A stretch of DNA of 41,927 nucleotides from CAZFLY01 sp964519995 (GCA_964519995.1 CAZFLY010000020.1:1-41927), one strand, 5' to 3'. Positions 22,427 to 30,052 are shown, numbered from the stretch's first letter. Made by a program: numbers and translations. The notes: generated by a model from the letters alone, not told the origin.

Positions 22427-23245
22427 TCAATCATCTTTTTTATCTTTACTCAAATGCTTTAGAACACTTTGTTGGTACTCTTCCCGTCCAATCTTCACGT
22501 CTTTGAGGTCGGAATATCTGATTTGAATCCTCTGTCTCAGGTATGCCATACGGTTTTGTGGTAACGGGTGTGTTGAAAAGAACTCGATCGGACGAACTGT
22601 CTGCAGGTCCTGAAGAATCTTCATGGTCTCGACCATGCCTTCCGGTGTGTAGCCAGCCTGAACCATGTAGTCAAGGCCGGTTATATCCGCTTCCTCCTCA
22701 TCTTTTCTGCTGTATCGAAGGCCTATAATTTGTCTGGTCAACGTTGCAGCTTTTACTGCATCTGCAGATACGCCGCTCGTTTGGACTGCCCAAAGCAACA
22801 AATCCATTCCATATTGTCGGCTCAGAGCTGCTGCACTGTCACGTGCAACGACGTGTGTAACTTCGTGGCCTAATATTCCAGCCAATTGGGCCTCGGTGGT
22901 CAGCTTCTCGAGCAGGCCCTTTGTGATAAAAACGTAACCTCCGGGTACTGCTAAAGCGTTTACCGACTTATGCTTCAATGCAGTAAAATGATATTCCCAA
23001 TCCGGCCTATGGCTGACACTCGCAACTCTTTGTCCAACCCTGTCGATGTAGCGTTGAAGTTCATCGTTGGCTATCTTGCCGCCCAGTTCCTCCTCGACTT
23101 TTGGGGCGTATTGACGACCTATCTTGATATCATCCTCCGGCCCAAAGAGCATAAGTTCCTCTTCGCCGCTTATCGGATTGATCGCACAGCCAACGCAAAC
23201 GAAAGTCACAAAGATCGATGCTAGGAATCCCAATCTCGTGCACAT
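22427..23245 (-). CDS. M48-family metalloprotease lipoprotein (BepA/LoiP-like)
   Basis: A 272-aa periplasmic zinc protease. The N terminus is a lipoprotein signal with lipobox FVCVGC (Cys about residue 20), so it is anchored in a membrane. Next come the typical INPISGEEELMLFGPEDD segment, NALAVPGGYVFITKGLL, the zinc motif GILGHEVTHV (HExxH, about 126-130), the third ligand Glu in SRKDEEEADITGLDYM, and FFSTHPLPQNRM(A)YLR. All M48 hallmarks are intact. Homologues degrade misassembled outer-membrane proteins. Start ATG 23245 has a strong GGGGGTG ribosome-site stretch. It is divergent from the rnf operon. Confidence 0.92.
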   Translation of the reverse strand: MCTRLGFLASIFVTFVCVGCAINPISGEEELMLFGPEDDIKIGRQYAPKVEEELGGKIANDELQRYIDRVGQRVASVSHRPDWEYHFTALKHKSVNALAVPGGYVFITKGLLEKLTTEAQLAGILGHEVTHVVARDSAAALSRQYGMDLLLWAVQTSGVSADAVKAATLTRQIIGLRYSRKDEEEADITGLDYMVQAGYTPEGMVETMKILQDLQTVRPIEFFSTHPLPQNRMAYLRQRIQIRYSDLKDVKIGREEYQQSVLKHLSKDKKDD

Positions 23246-23276
23246 ATTAGCACCCCCTGATTGTTAAAAGTTCTGT

Positions 23277-23305
23277 TTGCAAATCACAGGCGCTTATATT
23301 ATAAA
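23277..23305 (+). promoter_or_regulatory. Probable promoter of the rnf operon
   Basis: TTGCAA (23277-23282), 17-nt spacer, TATAAA (23300-23305), 30 nt before the first ORF of the operon. The -10 matches five of six consensus positions and the -35 four. Confidence 0.6.
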
Positions 23306-23334
23306 TCTTATTTCTTTGAACAGTAGAGAAAACT

Positions 23335-23625
23335 ATGTCCCAACAAAAATTCTGTCAAGGTTGCAACCAAAAGCACAACTGCCAGATGATTTACCAAGAG
23401 CTTGCAGATACGAACAATTCCATAGCCCGTAAAGTCGTTGTTGCATTTTTGTTACCGATCATTATGTTTATCGCGTGTTTGGCAATCTTCGAGACAATCA
23501 TGACGACGTCAAACAGGACCAGAGAGTATCATACAGCCCTGGGTTTTCTGCTGGCCTCATTAGCAACTTTCAGCGTAATTTTGGCCGTAAAAGCTGTGGA
23601 AAGACGCATCGGCAACGAGAAATAA
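23335..23625 (+). CDS. RseC-like small membrane protein heading the rnf operon
   Basis: A 96-aa protein with a short Cys-rich N terminus (FCQGCNQKHNCQMIY; Cys 7, 10 and 16) and two transmembrane helices (about 33-53 and 68-86) separated by a short loop, ending in a basic tail. This is the architecture of RseC/MucC-type proteins, one of which belongs to the SoxR-reducing system together with Rnf-like proteins (RsxABCDGE). Assignment rests on topology, cysteines and position rather than on strong similarity. Its stop is 18 nt before the rnfC start, so it is co-transcribed. A role in redox coupling or assembly of Rnf is inferred. Confidence 0.6.
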   Translation: MSQQKFCQGCNQKHNCQMIYQELADTNNSIARKVVVAFLLPIIMFIACLAIFETIMTTSNRTREYHTALGFLLASLATFSVILAVKAVERRIGNEK

Positions 23626-23643
23626 CATTTGGACTTTTCAATA

Positions 23644-25017
23644 ATGGTAGTTGATACGAAAGGCAGGCGTTCTTTTCGAGGCGGAGTACATCCTCCGGAA
23701 AGCAAACACCTCACGCGCGATAGTCAAATTCAGCCTGGACCAGATGTAAAAGAGGTTGCCGTGATGCTTAGTCAGCACACAGGTGCTGTTTGCCAGCCGC
23801 TGGTTCGAAAAGGAAATGCGGTCATGGCCGGACAGAAAATCGGCGACTCGGACGCGTTTGTCTCTGCTCCCGTTCACTCACCAATCGATGGAAAGGTAAA
23901 AGAAGTTGGCTTACGTTCCCACGCAGTTCTGGGCCGAAGCCAAGCAGTAATCATTGAGGCTTATCCACACAGTCGACCAAAACGTATGTCCTTTAATCTG
24001 CCGGATGATTTTAATGAGAATAACTACTCGTCGGAACAAATATGCGATGCTGTTCGTCAAGCCGGTATCGTCGGAATGGGCGGAGCAGGATTTCCGACAA
24101 GGGTAAAGATCGAGCCAAATCCACGACTGCCTAAACACACGATGATAATCAATGGCTGCGAGTGTGAGCCGTACGTAACATGTGATTATCGAATTATGCT
24201 GGAATGGACAGATCAGATTATCGCGGGCATAAGGCTTGCTCAGAGAGCTTGTGGTTGTTCCCACGTCTTTATCGCCATCGAAGACAACAAGCCTGAGGCA
24301 ATAGAAACAATGAACAGCGCACTGAGCGCCCTCAACAACGGTCACAATATAAAAGTTGTACCGGTCAAGACAAAGTATCCCCAGGGTGGCGAAAGGCAGC
24401 TTATAAAAGCTATCTTAGATAAACAAGTGCCTACCGGCGGCATTCCTCCTGCTATCGGACTGGTGGTCCTTAATATCGCTACAAGTGCAGCGATTGCCGA
24501 AGCAATAATAGATCGTTCTCCGTTGACTTATAGAGTTGTTACTGTAACGGGAGAAGCAATTGCAAAGCCCGGCAACTATTATGTTCCGGTAGGTACGCCC
24601 GTCCAGGACTTGATAGATTTCTGTGGAGGAGTCACAAAAAAATCCGCGAAGGTCATCATCGGCGGGCCGATGATGGGGATAGCGATTGCTGATTTGACTA
24701 CACCGATTACGAAAACGACCGGCTCTATTACTGTTCTTACAAAAGAACAAATCGGCAAAGCTAAATACGAAAGGCGTCAGACTCCTTGTATTCGATGCGG
24801 CCGATGTATACAGGCTTGTCCGGAGAACCTGAATCCGACAAAAATTGCTCACGCAGTGAAAAACAACCTCTTGGATGTAGCGGAAAGATATTACATCAGT
24901 GCATGTATCGAATGTGGTTGTTGCAGCTACGTCTGCCCTGCGAATATAGAACTGACGGGATATATCAAAACAGGAAAAATCTTTCTGGCAAGGCAAAAGA
25001 AAAAAATGCCGGCATAG
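23644..25017 (+). CDS. rnfC: Rnf complex subunit RnfC (electron transport complex, NADH-binding)
   Basis: Peripheral subunit carrying the NAD(H)/FMN site of the ion-pumping ferredoxin:NAD+ oxidoreductase. The 457 aa begin with the RnfC barcode FRGGVHPPESKHLT, followed by a biotinyl-like barrel (PVHSPIDGKVKEVG) and the Rossmann-type NADH/FMN region similar to NuoF (GIVGMGGAGFPTRVKI, INGCECEPYVTCDYR, YPQGGERQLIKA). It ends with two 4Fe-4S motifs (CIRCGRCIQACPENLNP; CIECGCCSYVCPANI). ATG 23644 fits the family start; an upstream TTG at 23629 is in frame. It is followed by rnfD across a heptad array of about 50 bp. Confidence 0.96.
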   Translation: MVVDTKGRRSFRGGVHPPESKHLTRDSQIQPGPDVKEVAVMLSQHTGAVCQPLVRKGNAVMAGQKIGDSDAFVSAPVHSPIDGKVKEVGLRSHAVLGRSQAVIIEAYPHSRPKRMSFNLPDDFNENNYSSEQICDAVRQAGIVGMGGAGFPTRVKIEPNPRLPKHTMIINGCECEPYVTCDYRIMLEWTDQIIAGIRLAQRACGCSHVFIAIEDNKPEAIETMNSALSALNNGHNIKVVPVKTKYPQGGERQLIKAILDKQVPTGGIPPAIGLVVLNIATSAAIAEAIIDRSPLTYRVVTVTGEAIAKPGNYYVPVGTPVQDLIDFCGGVTKKSAKVIIGGPMMGIAIADLTTPITKTTGSITVLTKEQIGKAKYERRQTPCIRCGRCIQACPENLNPTKIAHAVKNNLLDVAERYYISACIECGCCSYVCPANIELTGYIKTGKIFLARQKKKMPA

Positions 25018-25022
25018 TATTT

Positions 25023-25071
25023 GTCGTGCGCAATACGTGATGAATTGTGCGTCACGCAAAACGAGATACGA
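25023..25071. repeat. Heptad array, 7 units, at the rnfC-rnfD junction
   Basis: From 25023: GTCGTGC, GCAATAC, GTGATGA, ATTGTGC, GTCACGC, AAAACGA, GATACGA. It fills nearly the whole spacer between the rnfC stop and the rnfD start inside a polycistronic unit. Confidence 0.6.
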
Positions 25072-25075
25072 GAAA

Positions 25076-26089
25076 ATGCTTAAAGACATCACAGTCTCAA
25101 GTGCACCACATATTAGCCAGCGTCTTTCAACACGCAGCGTGATGGCGGATGTCATAATCGCCCTTGCCTTTCCTACGGCTGTGGCTGGCTATTTTTTTCG
25201 CTTTCATGCGCTAATTCTGATAGCTACGTGTGTTCTTTCGTGCGTTGTCACTGAGTGGCTGTGCAATTTAATCCGCAAAAAGCAGAATTCGCTGGATGAT
25301 TTTAGCGCCGTTGTAACGGGTATCATACTTGCGCTATCACTTCCACCGAGTCTGCCTGTTTGGGCCGCCATAATCGGCAGCGTTGTCTCTATCGCGATCG
25401 GCAAAATGGTTTTCGGTGGATTGGGTGCAAATATTTTTAATCCTGCTATGGTTGGAAGAGCCTTCTTAACCGCTTCGTTTGGTATGCTAATGACAACCTG
25501 GACTGCTCCAGCCACAATTGACTCGAAGATGCCCCGAATTAATCAGGAAAATGTGATTGATGCAAGAACACAGGCTACGCCATTAGCCTGGAGCAAGACA
25601 GCTATCAAAAACGATACTGGCGCAGATAGCTACAGCCGAGGACAACTTGAAGCTACAATTAAAGGCGAAGTCGGCGGCTGCCTCGGTGAAACCAGCGCAA
25701 TCGCGCTGCTCATTGGCGGACTGTATCTGTTGGTAAGACGAACGATCAACTTTCACATTCCTGCGGCTGTATTACTTTCAGCTTTTGTCTTCGCAACAAT
25801 AGCGTATTTAATAGATTCGAATGCTTATGTGAATCCACTCTTTCATCTAAGTAGTGGAGCATTGTTTCTGGGCGCATTTTTTATAGCGACCGATCCCGTA
25901 ACAGCGCCTCTGACTCGAAGAGGTATGTGGCTTTTCGGGATTGGCGTTGGAACAATAACCATGCTCATAAGAATCGTTGGAGAATATCCTGAAGGCTTGA
26001 TGTTTTCTGTTCTTTTAATGAATGCGGTGACACCATTAATTGACAGGCTCTGCAAGCGAGTTCCGGCAGGAGGAAAACCGAGTGCGTAG
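25076..26089 (+). CDS. rnfD: Rnf complex subunit RnfD
   Basis: Integral membrane subunit with covalently bound FMN, part of the ion-translocation path. The 337-aa protein has about nine hydrophobic helices with typical segments (FGGLGANIFNPAMVGRAFL, FFIATDPVTAPLTRRG, GEYPEGLMFSVLLMNAVTPLID). The flavinylation site motif reads DARTQATPLA (Asp and the acceptor Thr of the A-T-P-L-A element conserved; the usual SGAT is TQAT). ATG 25076 matches the family start; in-frame ATGs at 25037-25040 would add residues encoded by the heptad array. Its end overlaps the rnfG start by 8 nt. FMN is expected to be attached by ApbE (31305-32348). Confidence 0.95.
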   Translation: MLKDITVSSAPHISQRLSTRSVMADVIIALAFPTAVAGYFFRFHALILIATCVLSCVVTEWLCNLIRKKQNSLDDFSAVVTGIILALSLPPSLPVWAAIIGSVVSIAIGKMVFGGLGANIFNPAMVGRAFLTASFGMLMTTWTAPATIDSKMPRINQENVIDARTQATPLAWSKTAIKNDTGADSYSRGQLEATIKGEVGGCLGETSAIALLIGGLYLLVRRTINFHIPAAVLLSAFVFATIAYLIDSNAYVNPLFHLSSGALFLGAFFIATDPVTAPLTRRGMWLFGIGVGTITMLIRIVGEYPEGLMFSVLLMNAVTPLIDRLCKRVPAGGKPSA

Positions 26090-26708
26090 CTTAAAATACT
26101 TTATACAACAAAGCTGGCTGCTTATTGTTGCGTCATTTTGTTTCGGCCTTCTGATAGCAGTGACCAACGCTTCGCTGTCACCCGAAATAGAGCAAAATAA
26201 AATCAACAAGTTCAATCGTCTTGCCGGCGGTCTGTTGCCGGATGCCAACGACTTCGTACTGCTGGACAAGCAAGTCGAAGTTCAGGGTATCCGTGGCAAA
26301 ACTATCAATATCACAGTCTACAAAGCAATCTCAGAAACAAAAGAATGTGTCGGGTGGAGTTTCACTGCTGCCGGATCGGGTTTTGCCGACAAGATCGAAC
26401 TAGTCATTGCAGTTGGCAAAGATTTCAAAAAGTTGGCTGGCTTTGATTGCCTGGCAAGTAATGAAACTCCTGGCTTTGGAGATCAGATCAAATACAGCTA
26501 TTATAAAGACCAGTTCAAAGGCGCACCTGCCGGCAAGCTGATACTGATAAAAGCAGGTGACACGGAAAAAATCGATTCTGAAATCGTTGCCATCACCGGT
26601 GCAACAGTTAGCAGCGAAGCGGTTGTTAAAATAATAAGTCATTACATAACACGGATTAGAGAGCAAATGCTCCAAGAAGGATTGCTTACGAGTGACAGCG
26701 GACAGTGA
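26082..26708 (+). CDS. rnfG: Rnf complex subunit RnfG
   Basis: Membrane-anchored periplasmic subunit with covalent FMN. The 208 aa have one N-terminal transmembrane helix (about 7-29, WLLIVASFCFGLLIAVTNA) and an FMN-binding domain with SCLASNETPGFGD-like (here FDCLASNETPGFGDQIK) and the acceptor motif IVAITGATVSS, where the Asp usually found three residues before the S/T-G-A-T is Val. Start is GTG 26082 with a perfect AGGAGG site (26068-26073), 8 nt away. It overlaps rnfD by 8 nt and rnfE by 17 nt, indicating tight translational coupling. Longer in-frame starts (26040) lie inside rnfD. Confidence 0.94.
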   Translation: MRSLKYFIQQSWLLIVASFCFGLLIAVTNASLSPEIEQNKINKFNRLAGGLLPDANDFVLLDKQVEVQGIRGKTINITVYKAISETKECVGWSFTAAGSGFADKIELVIAVGKDFKKLAGFDCLASNETPGFGDQIKYSYYKDQFKGAPAGKLILIKAGDTEKIDSEIVAITGATVSSEAVVKIISHYITRIREQMLQEGLLTSDSGQ

Positions 26709-27315
26709 AATAAAGACTGATATTTACAGTAAGACGTTCTTAGCCGGGCTTTGGCGAGAGAATCCGGTCTTCCGTCTTCTATTGGGAATGTGCCCAACAT
26801 TGGCGGTCACCGCAGCGGTCAAGCCGGCTTTGACTATGGGGCTGTGTGTTATTTTCGTGCTGACCTGCAGCAACATCGTCGTAAGCTTGATGCGCAATTT
26901 GCTCAAGCCGCATCTGCGAATCTTGATGTTTACCCTTACGATAGCGACCTTCGTCACGATAGCGGATTTGTTCTTGAAAGCGTATTTTCCAAGAATGAGC
27001 GAGATGCTTGGCCCTTATGTTCCTCTGATTATCGTAAACTGCATAATAATCTGTCGAGCTGAAGCCTGTGCCAGCAAGAACCCGCTTGTCGTTAGTATCA
27101 TAGATGCGATTGGAATGGGGGTCGGCTTCACTTTGACGCTGTGCGTCTTGGCTGTTGTCAGAGAGCTGCTCTCGACAGGCAAAGTATTTGAGCAACAGAT
27201 TATGCCATCTGCCTTTGTGCCCTGGGCTGCTATGAGTATGCCCGTAGGAGCATTTTTGACTTTGGGACTTTTACTTGGACTAGTAAACACCATAACAAAA
27301 AGAACCAGGAATTAA
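26692..27315 (+). CDS. rnfE: Rnf complex subunit RnfE
   Basis: Integral membrane subunit of the Rnf/Nqr D/E family, paired in the membrane with RnfA. The 207 aa show six hydrophobic helices with GLWRENPVFRLLLGMCPTLAVT (N-terminal signature; Cys in the GxCP element is a cluster ligand), FVLTCSNIVVSLMRN, VPLIIVNCIIICRAEA (second conserved Cys element) and SIIDAIGMGVGFTLTL. Start is GTG 26692, overlapping the end of rnfG by 17 nt. A repeat-containing spacer of 235 bp separates it from rnfA. Confidence 0.95.
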   Translation: MTADSEIKTDIYSKTFLAGLWRENPVFRLLLGMCPTLAVTAAVKPALTMGLCVIFVLTCSNIVVSLMRNLLKPHLRILMFTLTIATFVTIADLFLKAYFPRMSEMLGPYVPLIIVNCIIICRAEACASKNPLVVSIIDAIGMGVGFTLTLCVLAVVRELLSTGKVFEQQIMPSAFVPWAAMSMPVGAFLTLGLLLGLVNTITKRTRN

Positions 27316-27345
27316 ATGTAAGATATAGATATTATTTTCTAAATT

Positions 27346-27501
27346 TGCTTTGTGGAAACTTTTACAACAAGGTCATTTCGAGCGGAGGCTCCGAAGGAGC
27401 CGAAGTCGAGAAATCTGTGTGCAACAGCGCTTCTAACCCAGATTTCTCCACTCCGTTCGCTGCACTTACTACGGTCGAAATGACATCTTTTCTAAAGAGC
27501 A
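27346..27501. mobile_element. Decayed relative of the 162-bp MITE, inside the rnf operon (rnfE-rnfA spacer)
   Basis: It shares with the element at 11703-11864 the end sequence TGCTTTGT, the internal GTCATTTCGA / TCGAAATGAC inverted segments and the AGAAATCTG / CAGATTTCT core. The terminal repeats are imperfect (TGCTTTGTGGAAAC against TGCTCTTTAGAAAAG) and I see no target duplication. It sits between two co-directional operon genes, so it must be transcribed and would fold in the mRNA. Confidence 0.7.
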
Positions 27502-27542
27502 TTTTGAATTTTGATATTTGTTTTTCGATATTTAATTTTATG
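27501..27542. repeat. Heptad array, 6 units, just upstream of rnfA
   Basis: From 27501: ATTTTGA, ATTTTGA, TATTTGT, TTTTCGA, TATTTAA, TTTTATG. It starts exactly at the end of the decayed MITE and ends 8 nt before the rnfA ATG, where the ribosome site should be. Confidence 0.65.
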
Positions 27543-27550
27543 AGAACAAT

Positions 27551-28141
27551 ATGAATACTATTAATATTTTAATTATGGGCTTTATATCCATCGTTGTTGT
27601 GAATAATCTTGTCTTCACGAAATTTCTTGGCATCTGTCCTTATCTTGGCGTGTCTGGACGAATCGATATGGCCTTTGGCATGGGATTGGCCGTAACTTTT
27701 GTCGTCACGCTCAGCGGCACGCTCACTTGGCTCATCGACCATTTGATACTGATGCCGATGAATTTAGAGGTTACACGATATGTCTGCTTCATATTGGTCA
27801 TCGCCGGTGCAGTACAACTTGTTGAAATGTATCTACGAAAGTTCTTTCCATCGTTGTATGATAGCTTTGGCATTTTTCTGCCGTTGATTACCACCAACTG
27901 CGCGATCTTAGGATTATGTCTATTCATCAACCTTTGGGGTGTTGACAACCTACTTGAAGCAGTGGTTCTTAGTTTCGGCGCGGGTATCGGTTTTACAATG
28001 GCAATTTGCATCATGGCCGGCATCCGTGAAAATCTAAACCTTGCAGATGTACCGGCTCCTCTCAAGGGCGCTCCGATTACTTTGATTACAGCGGGTTTGC
28101 TTGCTCTGGCCTTTATGGGCTTTGCAGGAATGATTAGATGA
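27551..28141 (+). CDS. rnfA: Rnf complex subunit RnfA
   Basis: Integral membrane partner of RnfE (Nqr DE family). The 196 aa have six helices with the N-terminal signature NNLVFTKFLGICPYLGVSGR (conserved Cys), YVCFILVIAGAVQLVEMYLRKFFPSLY, FLPLITTNCAILG (second Cys element) and VLSFGAGIGFTMAICIMAGIRE. The opposite topology to RnfE is expected, the two sharing an intramembrane Fe-S cluster. Its stop overlaps the rnfB start as ATGA (28138-28141). Confidence 0.95.
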   Translation: MNTINILIMGFISIVVVNNLVFTKFLGICPYLGVSGRIDMAFGMGLAVTFVVTLSGTLTWLIDHLILMPMNLEVTRYVCFILVIAGAVQLVEMYLRKFFPSLYDSFGIFLPLITTNCAILGLCLFINLWGVDNLLEAVVLSFGAGIGFTMAICIMAGIRENLNLADVPAPLKGAPITLITAGLLALAFMGFAGMIR

Positions 28142-29022
28142 TTTTAGCGTATCTCGTATCTCATATTTCGTATATAGCATTTTTCATTACGCTTCACGAA
28201 CTATGGCCTGCTGGTCTGACAATGTTGGGTTTGGGTAGTGTTTTTGCACTTGGTCTGCTAATCGCAAGCGAGAAACTGAAGGTTCAAATTGATCCCAAGG
28301 TTGAGCAAATCCACCAAGCCTTGCCAAATCTTGATTGTGGTGCCTGTGGCTTTGCCGGCTGCGCTCAATACGCCAAGGCCGTTCTTGAAAACCCTGAGCT
28401 GCTCGGCAGATGTGCACCGGGTGGACCCCAAACTTCACAGAAGATTGCGGACATTTTGAATTTGCAGGTCAGCGACTCAGGTCCACACCATAGACCAATC
28501 GTGCACTGCCGTGCGCATACTGCTGACAAAACCTTATATGCAGAATATCAGGGCATAGAAACTTGTATCGCTGCAAATGCACTACCCAATGCTCAGGCAT
28601 GCACGTTCGGTTGCCTTGGTTTCGGCGATTGTGTAGAGGCGTGCAAATTTGATGCACTACACATGGTCGATGGTCTGGCCACCGTTGACTATGACAAATG
28701 TACCGGCTGTACAGCCTGTTCGAAGGCCTGCCCAAGGGACCTGATTAAAATGGTGCCTTTTAGCCATGAGAATATGATGACCGTTGCCTGCAGCAGCAGA
28801 GAAGCCGGCAAGGTGACACGCACAATCTGCAAAGTTGGCTGTATCGGCTGTGGCTTATGCGCCAAACAAAGTGACATATTTTCCATGGAGGACAATTTAG
28901 CCCGCTTAGATTATAGTAAATATAAACCGAGCGAAGAGACTAAGACCGCTATGGATAAATGCCCAACTAAGGTGATTATCCATGTTGGCAAAGCCGCCGA
29001 ATTCGTGGTTAGTGAATCGTGA
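28138..29022 (+). CDS. rnfB: Rnf complex subunit RnfB (multi-cluster ferredoxin-like subunit)
   Basis: Membrane-anchored electron entry subunit accepting electrons from ferredoxin. A hydrophobic anchor (TMLGLGSVFALGLLIASEK) precedes the four-Cys cluster domain CGACGFAGCAQYAK...GRC and two bacterial ferredoxin motifs with TFGCLGFGDCVEACKF and CTGCTACSKACPRDLI; two further Cys-rich segments (CKVGCIGCGLC) follow. The ATGA overlap with rnfA and a nearby AGGA favour ATG 28138 (294 aa). However, the first about 22 codons coincide with a heptad array (28147-28202), and family members begin close to ATG 28222 (266 aa). The last codons (EFVVSES) also lie in an array. Both starts deserve consideration. 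Confidence 0.94.
   Translation: MILAYLVSHISYIAFFITLHELWPAGLTMLGLGSVFALGLLIASEKLKVQIDPKVEQIHQALPNLDCGACGFAGCAQYAKAVLENPELLGRCAPGGPQTSQKIADILNLQVSDSGPHHRPIVHCRAHTADKTLYAEYQGIETCIAANALPNAQACTFGCLGFGDCVEACKFDALHMVDGLATVDYDKCTGCTACSKACPRDLIKMVPFSHENMMTVACSSREAGKVTRTICKVGCIGCGLCAKQSDIFSMEDNLARLDYSKYKPSEETKTAMDKCPTKVIIHVGKAAEFVVSES
28147..28202. repeat. Heptad array, 8 units, inside the 5' end of rnfB
   Basis: From 28147: GCGTATC, TCGTATC, TCATATT, TCGTATA, TAGCATT, TTTCATT, ACGCTTC, ACGAACT. The array is in frame with no stop for rnfB and, if translated, encodes a hydrophobic N-terminal extension absent from typical RnfB. Confidence 0.6.
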
Positions 29023-29035
29023 TTCGTGGTTCGTA
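29001..29035 (+). repeat. Heptad array, 5 units, across the rnfB stop codon
   Basis: From 29001: ATTCGTG, GTTAGTG, AATCGTG, ATTCGTG, GTTCGTA. The unit is close to that at 11165-11192. It contains the rnfB stop (29020-29022) and is followed at once by the operon terminator. Confidence 0.75.
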
Positions 29036-29043
29036 GTATTTAG

Positions 29044-29063
29044 CCCCCCGATTTATCGGGGGG
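29044..29063 (+). terminator. Intrinsic terminator of the rnf operon
   Basis: Perfect 8-bp stem CCCCCCGA / TCGGGGGG (29044-29051 / 29056-29063), loop TTTA, followed by TTCTTCT. It lies 21 nt after the rnfB stop. Confidence 0.8.
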
Positions 29064-29205
29064 TTCTTCTATGTTTAGTTCCACAATTACTGCATTTGCG
29101 AAGCGCTTGGCGGAGGAGAGTTATTACTGGTTTCTCCCTTCATCATTGCAATGCCTCATCCATCAATTTGAAAATCGACTCCGCCTGTATTAGGCCAGAT
29201 AGTAG

Positions 29206-29230
29206 GAATACCTAAGATACTTAGGTATTC
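29206..29230. repeat. Short palindromic hairpin, copy 1
   Basis: Perfect 11-bp stem GAATACCTAAG / CTTAGGTATTC with a 3-nt loop. A second copy with the same stem and similar flanks (ATAGTA before, TACTTA after) lies at 29478-29508, about 275 bp away. Confidence 0.75.
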
Positions 29231-29273
29231 TTGTACTTATTGATATTTGAATAAGTAATGAAACAAACACACT

Positions 29274-29352
29274 GTCACTCCTGCGAAAGCAGGAGTCCAG
29301 AAAACAACAATAAACAATAAAATGGCTGGATTCCCGCCTTCGCGGGAATGAC
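29274..29352. repeat. Paired REP-like inverted hairpins
   Basis: Two 27-bp hairpin units in opposite orientation (29274-29300 and 29326-29352) each have a short stem around GCGAAAGC or CCTTCGCGGG and share the outer GTCA[CT]TCC...GGA[AG]TCCAG sequence. This matches the class of short dispersed hairpin repeats (GTCATTCCCGC-type) present in many bacterial genomes. The 25-bp centre is AT-rich. Confidence 0.75.
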
Positions 29353-29477
29353 GTTTTTGTTCTATATCTCCCGCGTTGTATCATTAGTTATACAGGAATC
29401 AATAGCCTCTATCCGCCTTCGCCTTTGACAGATTTGTGATAGTAGATTATTGACTTTGCCTGTGTTCGGTTAAATAG

Positions 29478-29508
29478 TAAGAATACCTAAGTTACTTAGG
29501 TATTCTTA
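29478..29508. repeat. Short palindromic hairpin, copy 2
   Basis: Perfect 14-bp stem TAAGAATACCTAAG / its complement (29478-29491 / 29495-29508), loop TTA. Same element as 29206-29230 with three extra pairs. Confidence 0.75.
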
Positions 29509-29610
29509 TACTTAATGAATCTTTCTGCAGCAAGCTGCAGTACGTGTTTAGCCGGTGGTAAAAACATTCCCATCCCTAAGCGCAGGCATGGTTATCCATC
29601 GCATAAAAAT

Positions 29611-29632
29611 ATGTCCACGCCAGCGTGGACAT
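29611..29632. repeat. Palindrome with 10-bp arms
   Basis: ATGTCCACGC and its exact complement are separated by 2 nt (29611-29620 / 29623-29632). A second small stem ATAGTG / CACTAT follows (29640-29645 / 29651-29656). No gene is near; possibly a hairpin repeat or protein site. Confidence 0.5.
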
Positions 29633-29897
29633 GCCACCGATAGTGTGAATCACTATTCCTGATATTTAAACAGCGTTTTCAACGCCGGTTTTTTGTGACA
29701 ATTTGCCATTAACAAGCATTTTTCCCAAAAAGTCCTATAATATTCTTGATTTTTGCATCATTCTTGATATACTCCATCGGAAAATCACCCCAGGGAGGGG
29801 GAGCCGAGGGAACTCCAGTACTATTTTTCGATGAGCTATCGGCCATAAAACCATTGGAGAGGAGGTGACGGCATATGAGGTGAAGATGACGCTCTGC

Positions 29898-29997
29898 GTC
29901 ATTGCGAGCGAGGCATAGCCGAGCGTGGCAATCTCATTCTCTACGTTTGAGATTGCTTCGTCGCTGCGCCCCTAAGGGGCAAGCTCCTCGTAATGAC
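29898..29997. repeat. 100-bp inverted-repeat element of the GTCATTGCGAG type
   Basis: It starts GTCATTGCGAGCGAGG and ends with the complementary CTCCTCGTAATGAC. Internal GGCAATCTCA / TGAGATTGCT segments pair as a second stem. Elements of this kind are dispersed in many bacterial genomes. It lies right before the leader of the PEP-CTERM-like gene; a strong but orphan AGGAGGTGA ribosome-site sequence (29860-29868) and an ATG-AGG-TGA precede it. Confidence 0.7.
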
Positions 29998-30052
29998 AAG
30001 CCTTCGAGTATTTTACTTTAGCAACAACAACTCAAATTTAGGAGGTGGAAAA

